This document shows positions 5,210 to 11,390 of a DNA stretch of 11,390 nucleotides, piece after piece. The notes under the pieces were generated by a model, which was not told the origin of the DNA, made no database searches, and was given only the letters and a program-made list of their open reading frames with translations. How positions within the stretch are numbered: position 1 is the first letter of the stretch; each line of letters begins with the position of its first letter. Source of the DNA: Desulfobacteraceae bacterium. Its GTDB lineage: Bacteria > Desulfobacterota > DSM-4660 > Desulfatiglandales > Desulfatiglandaceae. The position numbers were made by a program, and so were the translations under genes. The DNA is taken from the NCBI GenBank assembly GCA_011042035.1, contig DQZA01000087.1, positions 1-11,390 on the forward strand, given 5' to 3'.

Positions 5210-7837
5210 CTATGGAGCTGTTCCGAGTTCCTGTTCGAGCCTGGCCAGACGCTCCCTTTCGCAAATCTTTTGGCCCTCTTTGTCTCTTACGTAAAATGAA
5301 CCCATCATCTTTTCGTCGTCGGTATTTACTTTAGCGAACCGAATATCTAGCCCCATGGAATGAATAATTTTTGCCACTTCATAGAGTACCCCAGGTCGAT
5401 ACAAGGCTATGACCTCTACAATGGTAAAAAAGTCTGACGCCTGATTATCCACTTTTACCTTTGTTTCATGTCTCAGGGGTAACACCCTTGTTCTCAAGAG
5501 GCCTTTGCGCCGCTGGGCCATCAACTCCTCCAAAGAAAGCCTATCTTCCAATGCCAGCATCACCTCTTTCCTGACCCTATCCCACCTATCTTCCTCCATC
5601 AGAGAATCCACAGGGCTAGTAACCTCGTATATGTTAAAGGCAAGCCCGTTTTTTAGAGTGAAAAGGCTTGATGACAGAACTCGCAGGTTATTGACCGTAA
5701 AAACCCCCACCATCTTGGCAAAGAGCCCTGGCCGATCGTAAATGCATTCAATTATTCGAGTCACTGGCACTCCTGGGACTTTCTTCAATACCCAGTCATA
5801 AGGCTTATCCCCCATGGTCAGCGCCAATCTGAAGTGGTGAATAATGTCGTGAACCGGCACTTCCAAGAGATACCTGGTTGACACTTGGCCAAAAAAGCCT
5901 TCCAGGTCATTTGCCTTGAATTCCCCCTTAAGGGTCTCTCGAACTTCTCGGCGTTTCTGGGCAACAACCTTCCTGGTATCAGGGGCGGCAAGCTTTCCCC
6001 CTTCTAGTATTTTGTTCACTTTCAGGAAAATCTCCTCCAATAGTAGAGCCTTCCATCCGCTCCTTGCCATTGGCCCGGTCGCCTTGCTATCTGCCACCGT
6101 CAGAAGAAAAAGCATCCTGAGGAGTTCGGGATCTCGAACCGTTTGGGCCACTGATACAACGGTCTTCTCATCGCCAAGATCTCTGCGCTGGGACACACGA
6201 GCTAGCAGGATATGATGCCTGACCAAAAACGTGATTGTCCTTGCCGCTTCCTCGCCTAGGCCCAGTCTCTCCAAAAGGCTTGGTATTTTCCTTGCTCCCC
6301 TAGCGCAGTGATCCTTACCATATGCCTTACCTATGTCATGCAACAGCGCGGCAAGGAATAGCCACTCGGGATGTCTTAATTCTTCCCAAACCCTTCTCAG
6401 AAGGGGCCATTCTCCGTCATATTTACCCGTTCTTATACGGTGAAGAACTTGCATGGCCCGCAGTGAATGAAGGTCAACGGTTTCGACATGGTAGTATCCA
6501 AATTGGGCCAGGTTTCTAATCTTCCGAAACTCTGGAACAAAGGCGTCAATCAGCCCTATCTCAAGGGCTAAACGTAGGATTCTTGGATTTCTTGGATCAA
6601 GTATTAGGTCCAAGAACATCTCCTTCGCGCCGGGTAGCATTACAAGGCGGCATCTGTCCTTCGTAATTTTCTTTCTTGCCTCCCATATGAACCCTGAGCC
6701 CAAAAACAGGCCGTACTTGTTAGCGGTCTTGAATGCCTTTAAGATCAACATGAGGTCATCACTAAAAGAGATGCCCCCTTTCATAACCAGGTTTCCCTTA
6801 ACTATGTCAAACTCCTTGGGAAACTCGGGAGGCAGGGGATCTGGTAGTGACGGAGAGACAAGATCCTTGGCCTTTGTCAAGAACTCCTCAGTTATGTACC
6901 TTATTCTATTCATGTGCAGATACACATCCTTCATAAAGCGACTGGGAGCGCTTATAGAAGGACCATCAGGATATTCCAATTCCTTAGATAAACGCTCTTG
7001 GTGACTCACCAGAAGCCTGTCCTCCTTTGTGGAACTGCTGGCGTGCAGCAAGTTTCTCACCTTGAGCAGAAAGCCCCTTGAATAAGCCAGTTTATTGATT
7101 TCCAAGTGCGTAAAGGCATTAAGCCTTTTTACATCAGAAAACCGTTGGCATCCAAAACAAACCTTGGAAATCCAGCGCATGTAATGGAAGTCTCTAAGCC
7201 CACCAGGGCCCTCTTTCAAATCCGGTTCAATAAAGTATTCCTCTCCGCCAAATCTTTCTTCCCGTTTTGCTTTCTCCACCAGTATCTTGCCCAGCATTCC
7301 CCCAAGATCATTAGCTAGAGTGGATAAAACCCTCTCCTTGAATGTCATGTGGAACGCCCTTGAACCCAACAGCATTCTAGAATTAAGGATTGATGTAAGT
7401 GTTCCGAAATCCTCGGCCATTAACCTTTGTGCCTCTTCAGGTGTTACAATAGTATATCCCACTTCCAACTTGGCATCCCACAGGTGGTACAAGAGGCCAA
7501 GAAGAGCGCGTTCGATTTTCGTAGGCAATACTCCTTCGTGTAAAATCATGAGGTCAATATCGGATGCCAGGCACAGTTCCCTCGCCCCGTAGCTGCCCAT
7601 GGCCAAAAAGGCAATGCGGCCACCCGTGTTGGTATTTTTGAGCCACTCCCGTAGCCTCAATAAGACCAACAGCTCGCCAACAAAGCGATCCACCATGCCC
7701 GTGTACCTTCGGCTGATGGCGGCTCCCGAGAGCTTGGCTAGATTTCCACAGGCAAGCGCATCTCGCTCACTCAAAAAGTTCACCACAGCCTGCTCTGGCG
7801 ATATTGAAGCACTATATGGCGTCTCTATCTTCCTCAC
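5210..7837 (-). CDS. glnD: GlnD, bifunctional uridylyltransferase/uridylyl-removing enzyme
   Basis: GlnD adds UMP to PII when glutamine is low and removes it when glutamine is high, making it the nitrogen sensor. Numbering from the longest possible start (7912), the order is: nucleotidyltransferase MGSYGAREL with SDIDLM (105-122), the conserved EPDLKEGPGGLRD (229-241), HD domain with LLHDIGKAYGKDH (523-535) and later RHH, then two ACT domains beginning near VTRIIECIYDRPGL (717-730) and FFTIVEVIALYRPGVL (828-843). The total of 875-900 residues matches the family. The start is uncertain. ATG 7912 and ATG 7888 overlap glnB by about 100 and 77 bp, whereas GTG 7837 overlaps by only 26 bp but has no Shine-Dalgarno; I chose it as the most economical. 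The overlap implies translational coupling to glnB, its substrate. All catalytic motifs look intact. Confidence 0.93.
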   Translation of the reverse strand: MRKIETPYSASISPEQAVVNFLSERDALACGNLAKLSGAAISRRYTGMVDRFVGELLVLLRLREWLKNTNTGGRIAFLAMGSYGARELCLASDIDLMILHEGVLPTKIERALLGLLYHLWDAKLEVGYTIVTPEEAQRLMAEDFGTLTSILNSRMLLGSRAFHMTFKERVLSTLANDLGGMLGKILVEKAKREERFGGEEYFIEPDLKEGPGGLRDFHYMRWISKVCFGCQRFSDVKRLNAFTHLEINKLAYSRGFLLKVRNLLHASSSTKEDRLLVSHQERLSKELEYPDGPSISAPSRFMKDVYLHMNRIRYITEEFLTKAKDLVSPSLPDPLPPEFPKEFDIVKGNLVMKGGISFSDDLMLILKAFKTANKYGLFLGSGFIWEARKKITKDRCRLVMLPGAKEMFLDLILDPRNPRILRLALEIGLIDAFVPEFRKIRNLAQFGYYHVETVDLHSLRAMQVLHRIRTGKYDGEWPLLRRVWEELRHPEWLFLAALLHDIGKAYGKDHCARGARKIPSLLERLGLGEEAARTITFLVRHHILLARVSQRRDLGDEKTVVSVAQTVRDPELLRMLFLLTVADSKATGPMARSGWKALLLEEIFLKVNKILEGGKLAAPDTRKVVAQKRREVRETLKGEFKANDLEGFFGQVSTRYLLEVPVHDIIHHFRLALTMGDKPYDWVLKKVPGVPVTRIIECIYDRPGLFAKMVGVFTVNNLRVLSSSLFTLKNGLAFNIYEVTSPVDSLMEEDRWDRVRKEVMLALEDRLSLEELMAQRRKGLLRTRVLPLRHETKVKVDNQASDFFTIVEVIALYRPGVLYEVAKIIHSMGLDIRFAKVNTDDEKMMGSFYVRDKEGQKICERERLARLEQELGTAP

Positions 7838-8150
7838 CGGTTCTGATTCTGATGGCCTTTTCCACTGGTAAGATAAAGATCTTGCCATCTCCAATCTGTC
7901 CTGTGTAGGCATTCTCTTTTATGGCCTCCACCACCCTACCGGCCAACTCTGCAGGTACAATAACCTCCAACTTGACCTTGGGCAAAAAATCAACGACATA
8001 CTCAGCGCCGCGATAAATCTCTTTGTGTCCCTTTTGTCTCCCAAAGCCCTTTATTTCCGTAACGCTCATACCGCTGACACCGAGTTTCAGCACAGCGTCC
8101 TTTACATCCTCCAACTTGAAAGGTTTGATAATAGCCTCAACCTTTTTCAT
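7812..8150 (-). CDS. glnB: GlnB, nitrogen regulatory protein PII
   Basis: This 112-residue protein is exactly the usual PII length. It forms a cytoplasmic trimer that binds ATP/ADP and 2-oxoglutarate and signals nitrogen and carbon status through its T-loop. Visible key residues are Gln39 in GFGRQKG (35-41), the T-loop YRGAEYVVDF with the uridylylation site Tyr51 (46-55), Lys58, the B-loop TGQIGDGK (83-90), and Arg101 and Arg103 in the C-loop. Tyr51 next to glnD supports control by reversible uridylylation. The start has AGGAGG about 11 nt upstream, just after the stop of the preceding activator gene (19-bp gap). No own promoter is evident, so it probably reads through from the activator. GlnB rather than GlnK is favoured by the glnD linkage and the absence of amtB, though the two are hard to tell apart by sequence. 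Confidence 0.96.
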   Translation of the reverse strand: MKKVEAIIKPFKLEDVKDAVLKLGVSGMSVTEIKGFGRQKGHKEIYRGAEYVVDFLPKVKLEVIVPAELAGRVVEAIKENAYTGQIGDGKIFILPVEKAIRIRTGEEDRDAI

Positions 8151-8169
8151 GCCAATTTTTTCCTCCTTA

Positions 8170-9105
8170 CTAGCGATATTGCTTTGGATTTATATTGTAT
8201 TTTTTCACCTTGTAACCGAATATGCGCTCTGTGGTACCCAAGGCCTTGGCAGCTTGCCTCATATTTCCACGGGTGTTCTTAAGTGCGTCAATGATCAAGT
8301 CCATCTCAAAACGTTCAACTGCTTCTTTGAGCGACTGGGACTGGACAGTTCCGGTATCCCTCGCTGTCTGCAAAGTTGGCGGTAAGTGACACGTATGGAT
8401 CACCTGTTCTTCACATAACAAGACGGCCCTCTCAATGCAATTTTCAAGCTCTCTCACATTACCGGGCCAGTGGTACTGCATGAATGCATCTATGGCGGGT
8501 GTTGAAATGCGTCGGATGTCCTTGCTGTATTCCCTGGCGTATTTTTCCAAAAAATAGTCGGCCAGCAGCAGAATGTCAGCCTCCCTTTCCCTCAACGGTG
8601 GCAGGTATATGGGATAAACATTCAGTCGATAAAAAAGATCCTCCCTGAAATTTCCCCTTTCCACCTCCTTTGCCAGGTCCTTGTTGGATGCTGCAATCAG
8701 CCTGATATTAACCTTTCTTGTTCTGGTCCCCCCTAGTCTTTCTACTTCTTTTTCCTGAAGCACCCGCAGCAGCTTCCCTTGGGCATCCATTGCAAGAGAC
8801 CCTATCTCGTCCAAAAAAACCGTTCCACCGTTTGCCAACTCGAACTTCCCTTCTTTTGACCGGGTAGCACCAGTAAACGCCCCTCTTTCATACCCAAATA
8901 GCTCAGCCTCAACAAGATTGGCTGGAAGGGCCGCACAATTAACCTTAATCAATGGTTTACCTGCTCTCAGGCTATTATAGTGAATTGCGTTCGCCACAAG
9001 CTCTTTGCCCGTTCCACTTTCGCCCAGCAACAATACGTTAGCATTGCTCTTGGCCACCTGGGCGATGAGATGAAAGACCTCTTGCATCTTTCGGCTATTG
9101 CCCAC
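8170..9105 (-). CDS. NifA-like sigma-54 activator, AAA+ and DNA-binding half (separated by frameshift)
   Basis: This frame carries the ATPase and DNA-binding part of a bacterial enhancer-binding protein. Motifs are Walker A GESGTGKE, the sigma-54 contact loop GAFTGA, Walker B GGTVFLDEIG, sensor I RLIAASNKDL, an arginine-rich REDLFYRLNVYPIYLPPLRER-like segment and sensor II HWPGNVRELENC. It ends in a Fis-type helix-turn-helix (GNMRQAAKALGTTERIFGYK). The only early start in frame is GTG 9105, inside the conserved IVGNS motif and without a Shine-Dalgarno, so independent translation is unlikely. The frame in fact runs back to a stop at 9183-9181, and its linker ENRLKEENLRLRREL joins naturally to the GAF half. 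With one extra base the two form one 526-residue NifA-type protein. The target genes are not evident. It lies 19 bp before glnB. The cysteine spacing of oxygen-sensing NifA is absent. Confidence 0.9.
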   Translation of the reverse strand: MGNSRKMQEVFHLIAQVAKSNANVLLLGESGTGKELVANAIHYNSLRAGKPLIKVNCAALPANLVEAELFGYERGAFTGATRSKEGKFELANGGTVFLDEIGSLAMDAQGKLLRVLQEKEVERLGGTRTRKVNIRLIAASNKDLAKEVERGNFREDLFYRLNVYPIYLPPLREREADILLLADYFLEKYAREYSKDIRRISTPAIDAFMQYHWPGNVRELENCIERAVLLCEEQVIHTCHLPPTLQTARDTGTVQSQSLKEAVERFEMDLIIDALKNTRGNMRQAAKALGTTERIFGYKVKKYNINPKQYR

Positions 9106-9131
9106 TATATTGCTAAAGCTGTATCTTTTGT

Positions 9132-9749
9132 TCAGCTCCCTCCTAAGCCTAAGATTCTCTTCCTTGAGCCTGTTTTCTCTCTATTAATCTTCTCGAGAAG
9201 TGCTACTTTTTGAGCAACAAGGCTGCTGATGATAGTAAGCAGCCTCACATCTTCCTCAAGAGGTTCCTCACCCTGAAATACCCTGTCTGCACTCAATGTA
9301 CCTATGACCCTTCTTCCTTCTTTTATAGGCACGCAAATAAAGGATATCCTGGATTTATCAATCCTCTTTCTTGCCCCTGTCCTGTCCAAAAATAGGGGCT
9401 CCTCCTCAATCTTTGGCACCACCATAGGCCTGCCTGACTCAATAACCCTTCCGGTCACCCCCTCCCCTATCTTGTACCTACCCCTGGTACGAGCGGAATG
9501 GGATAGACCATGTGCCACTTCCACATGGATTTCTGAGGTGTCAGCATCCAGAAGAGTTATAGATCCCCGTTTCATTCCGAGCATCTCGGAAAGTAAATCC
9601 AGCACCTTGTAGAGGGCCTGGCGAAGGTCAAGGGTGGAATGAATGGCCTTCGTGATCTCGTACAAACACGCGATCTCATCGGGACCGGGCAGTGATGCAC
9701 CCCCGCCCCTTTTTACAGCCGCCCTTTTTGATTTTTCTGAAGAAGCCAT
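9132..9749 (-). CDS. NifA-like sigma-54 activator, N-terminal GAF half (truncated by frameshift)
   Basis: This 205-residue frame is the sensory half of a NifA-type activator. Residues about 25-185 form a GAF domain, with LYEITKAIHSTLDLRQAL (29-46), GEGVTGRVIESGRPMVVP (95-112), FICVPIK (137-143) and IGTLSADR (149-156). GAF domains in NifA proteins sense small molecules such as 2-oxoglutarate and can be targeted by PII, whose gene lies downstream. The protein loses family resemblance after KINRE (about 187-191), ending in an out-of-frame tail EKTGSRKRILGLGGS. The true continuation is in the next frame. ATG 9749 is the only sensible start because an in-frame TAG lies 15 nt upstream; the Shine-Dalgarno is poor. 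As read, the product lacks the ATPase and helix-turn-helix, so it could not activate transcription. The gene starts 146 bp after purF ends. Confidence 0.88.
   Translation of the reverse strand: MASSEKSKRAAVKRGGGASLPGPDEIACLYEITKAIHSTLDLRQALYKVLDLLSEMLGMKRGSITLLDADTSEIHVEVAHGLSHSARTRGRYKIGEGVTGRVIESGRPMVVPKIEEEPLFLDRTGARKRIDKSRISFICVPIKEGRRVIGTLSADRVFQGEEPLEEDVRLLTIISSLVAQKVALLEKINREKTGSRKRILGLGGS
9172..9180 (-). other. Frameshift point joining the two halves of the activator
   Basis: The minus strand reads AATAGAGAGAAAACAGG here. The GAF frame reads AAT AGA GAG AAA ACA, while the AAA+ frame needs AAC AGG CTC. Adding one A to the AAAA run (plus-strand T run at 9173-9176) gives GAG AAA AAC AGG and fuses the frames. 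The span 8170-9749 is 1580 nt; with one base it is 1581, exactly 527 codons. The AAA+ frame is closed by a stop at 9183-9181, so the shift must lie just downstream of that. A true mutation and a sequencing or assembly error cannot be told apart here. Confidence 0.9.
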
Positions 9750-9895
9750 CCTGAAGCTATTCTACGCCCTATATGCTCCACACGCATACTGTAATAAGGT
9801 TAATGTCTTACTTATATCATATGGAGCTACAAAATTGTAAGAAATTCTCAGAGGCGGTAACTCACAAGAAAGGATTGAGGCCCTCGATAGAGATT

Positions 9896-11338
9896 TCACT
9901 CTTCCAGGCAGTATTTAGTAAATTCATAATCTATGGGAACTGGGTAGCGGCCATCAAAACAGGCAAGGCAAAGTTCATTTCGGGGAATGTGTGTCGCTTT
10001 TACAAGGTTGTCAATGGACAAGTAACCAAGGCTATCTAGGCCGAGAAACTCTTCTATCTCCTTAACTGACTTTTTTGCGGCAATAAGCTCCCCCCTGCTG
10101 GAAAAATCGATCCCGTAGTGGCACGGGAAACGGTGGGGAGGGCAACTAACCAGCATATGCACCTCTTTAGCACCAACCCTTCTCAAGGTCTTGACCCTGG
10201 TTCTTGCAGTAGTACCTCGAATAATTGAGTCTTCAATTATCAATACCCGCCTTCCCTTGAGAAGTTCTTTCACAGGGTTCAACTTCACCTTCACCCCGAA
10301 ATCCCTCATACTCTGGGAAGGTTGTATGAAGGTCCTCCCCACGTAGTGGTTCCTTATGACACCCATTTCAAAGGGAATCCCCGAGGACTGCGTGTAACCA
10401 ATGGCAGCATAGTTACCCGAATCTGGAAAGGGCATCACTAAATCCACATCCAGGGGATATTCCTGGGCCAACAACTCTCCCTGTTTCTTGCGAAACAAAT
10501 ACACGTTTTGGCCATATACATCGCTGTCAGGCCGCGCAAAATAAATCAATTCGAAGATGCACTGACTCTTCCTGCCATTGATCTCCGGATATGTGCTTCT
10601 TAGACCATTCTTATCAATAATCAAAATTTCCCCAGGTTCGACATCCCTCACATACTCTGCCTCCACGAGGTCAAAGGCGCAGGTCTCTGATGCTATCACA
10701 TATCCACCGTTCAATTGGCCGAGGCACAGGGGTCGGAATCCATTAGGGTCTCTCGCTACCACCATGGTATCTTCAGTCATGATAACCATGGAATACGCAC
10801 CTTTCACCTGCTCCATTGTCGAAACCATTGCCTGCTCAAGGCCCTTTTTCATATTTTTGGCCGCTAGATGGAGCACTACCTCGCTGTCCATACTAGTTTG
10901 AAAAATGGATCCTTCATTCTCCAGCTTTTGTCTTATGACTCGAGCGTTGACCAAATTTCCATTGTGGGCAATAGCAAAGGATTTTCCAGAGTAATGAATC
11001 CTAAACGGCTGGGCATTGACTAGCAGTGACGAGCCGGTCGTGGAATACCTTACGTGACCAAGGGCCATATCACCTTGAAGTGTGTTAAGAATCTGCTCGT
11101 CAAAAATATCGGGCACCAGCCCCATGGCCTTGTACTCCATGACGCACTTTCCGTCAGAACTCACTATTCCGGCACTCTCTTGTCCCCTGTGCTGTAAAGC
11201 ATATAAACCGAAATAGGTGAGCTTTGCCGCATCAGAGTGGCCATATACCGCAAATATCCCACACTCCTCCCTGGGCCTGTCATCTAGGGCAAATTGGGCC
11301 TTGCAGTTACTTATTGTCATATCGCATTGCCTTGCCAT
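9896..11338 (-). CDS. purF: PurF, amidophosphoribosyltransferase ([4Fe-4S] type)
   Basis: PurF makes 5-phosphoribosylamine from PRPP and glutamine, the first committed step of purine synthesis. The 480-residue protein has an N-terminal propeptide ending before CGIFAVYG, so Cys26 would become the mature N-terminal nucleophile of the Ntn glutaminase. Other glutaminase motifs are YALQHRGQESAGI (46-58), GHVRYSTTG (94-102) and AHNGNLVN (124-131). The PRPP loop is VLIIEDSIIRGTT (365-377). Cys260, Cys406 and the pair Cys457/Cys460 occupy the positions of the [4Fe-4S] ligands of the Bacillus subtilis enzyme, so this is the oxygen-labile class rather than the cluster-free Escherichia coli class. The start is uncertain: ATG 11338 has GGAG only 2 nt away, while ATG 11320 has AAGG at 9 nt. 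It precedes the activator gene by 146 bp with no clear terminator between. Confidence 0.96.
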   Translation of the reverse strand: MARQCDMTISNCKAQFALDDRPREECGIFAVYGHSDAAKLTYFGLYALQHRGQESAGIVSSDGKCVMEYKAMGLVPDIFDEQILNTLQGDMALGHVRYSTTGSSLLVNAQPFRIHYSGKSFAIAHNGNLVNARVIRQKLENEGSIFQTSMDSEVVLHLAAKNMKKGLEQAMVSTMEQVKGAYSMVIMTEDTMVVARDPNGFRPLCLGQLNGGYVIASETCAFDLVEAEYVRDVEPGEILIIDKNGLRSTYPEINGRKSQCIFELIYFARPDSDVYGQNVYLFRKKQGELLAQEYPLDVDLVMPFPDSGNYAAIGYTQSSGIPFEMGVIRNHYVGRTFIQPSQSMRDFGVKVKLNPVKELLKGRRVLIIEDSIIRGTTARTRVKTLRRVGAKEVHMLVSCPPHRFPCHYGIDFSSRGELIAAKKSVKEIEEFLGLDSLGYLSIDNLVKATHIPRNELCLACFDGRYPVPIDYEFTKYCLEE

Positions 11339-11361
11339 TGCTCCAGTTGACCCAGCGCTTT

Positions 11362-11389
11362 ACGCCTAACGCCTAATGCCTAATGCCTA
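11362..11389. repeat. Heptamer tandem repeat (ATGCCTA/ACGCCTA) upstream of purF
   Basis: Four perfect-phase units ACGCCTA, ACGCCTA, ATGCCTA, ATGCCTA run to the window edge and probably continue beyond it. The tract starts about 24 bp upstream of the purF ATG. It matches the heptamer of 1714-1797 in sequence and in orientation relative to the flanking minus-strand genes. Confidence 0.7.
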
Positions 11390-11390
11390 A

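Noticed and set aside
5916..6215. Plus-strand open frames within glnD
   Set aside because: They are low-complexity Ser/Arg-rich translations antisense to the conserved GlnD HD region.
8420..8460. Cysteines after the AAA+ domain as an oxygen-sensing NifA linker
   Set aside because: The spacing of the visible cysteines does not match the Cys-x11-Cys-x19-Cys-x4-Cys pattern of redox-sensitive NifA proteins.
9750..9895. Promoter or terminator between purF and the activator gene
   Set aside because: There is an AT-rich stretch with a TATGAT-like element on the minus strand but only a poor -35, and the GAGGGCCTC mini-dyad has a stem of three bases with no T run. Neither is good enough to call.

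Overview
The window looks like chromosomal housekeeping DNA from a Gram-negative bacterium of the Desulfobacterota (deltaproteobacterial) type. The reasons are twin PilT-family retraction ATPases, an MJ0042-type zinc-ribbon protein behind them, a sigma-54 activator next to glnB and glnD, and a PurF of the propeptide plus [4Fe-4S] class. This placement is inferred from gene families and order; no rRNA or other phylogenetic marker is present. I see no tRNA, CRISPR array, transposase or phage gene.

Layout. Positions 1-2878 (minus strand) hold a type IV pilus block: pilT (2878-1796), a divergent pilT/pilU-like ATPase (1584-412) and the start of a zinc-ribbon protein that runs off the left edge. 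A near-consensus sigma-54 promoter (2955-2970) lies upstream of pilT. The 211-bp gap between the two ATPases is filled with degenerate octamer and heptamer repeats, and the same heptamer family recurs at the right edge of the window. Positions 2879-3413 form the divergent intergenic region. Its right half carries a sigma-70-like promoter, a leader with a hairpin containing two A-A mismatches, and a strong intrinsic terminator ending 18 nt before panB; this resembles a riboswitch or attenuator of the 'pan' RNA type. Positions 3414-5201 (plus strand) encode panB and panE, two successive steps to pantoate.

Positions 5210-11338 (minus strand) read, in transcription order, purF, a NifA-like sigma-54 activator, glnB and glnD. 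PII (GlnB) carries the uridylylation tyrosine, GlnD is its modifying enzyme, and the activator is a likely output. The activator is split by a single-base frameshift at a short A run (minus strand); restoring one base gives one 526-residue protein.

The genes are recognised families. The points most worth a second look are the panB leader RNA, the sigma-54 promoter of pilT, the broken activator gene, and the heptamer repeats shared by two intergenic regions.
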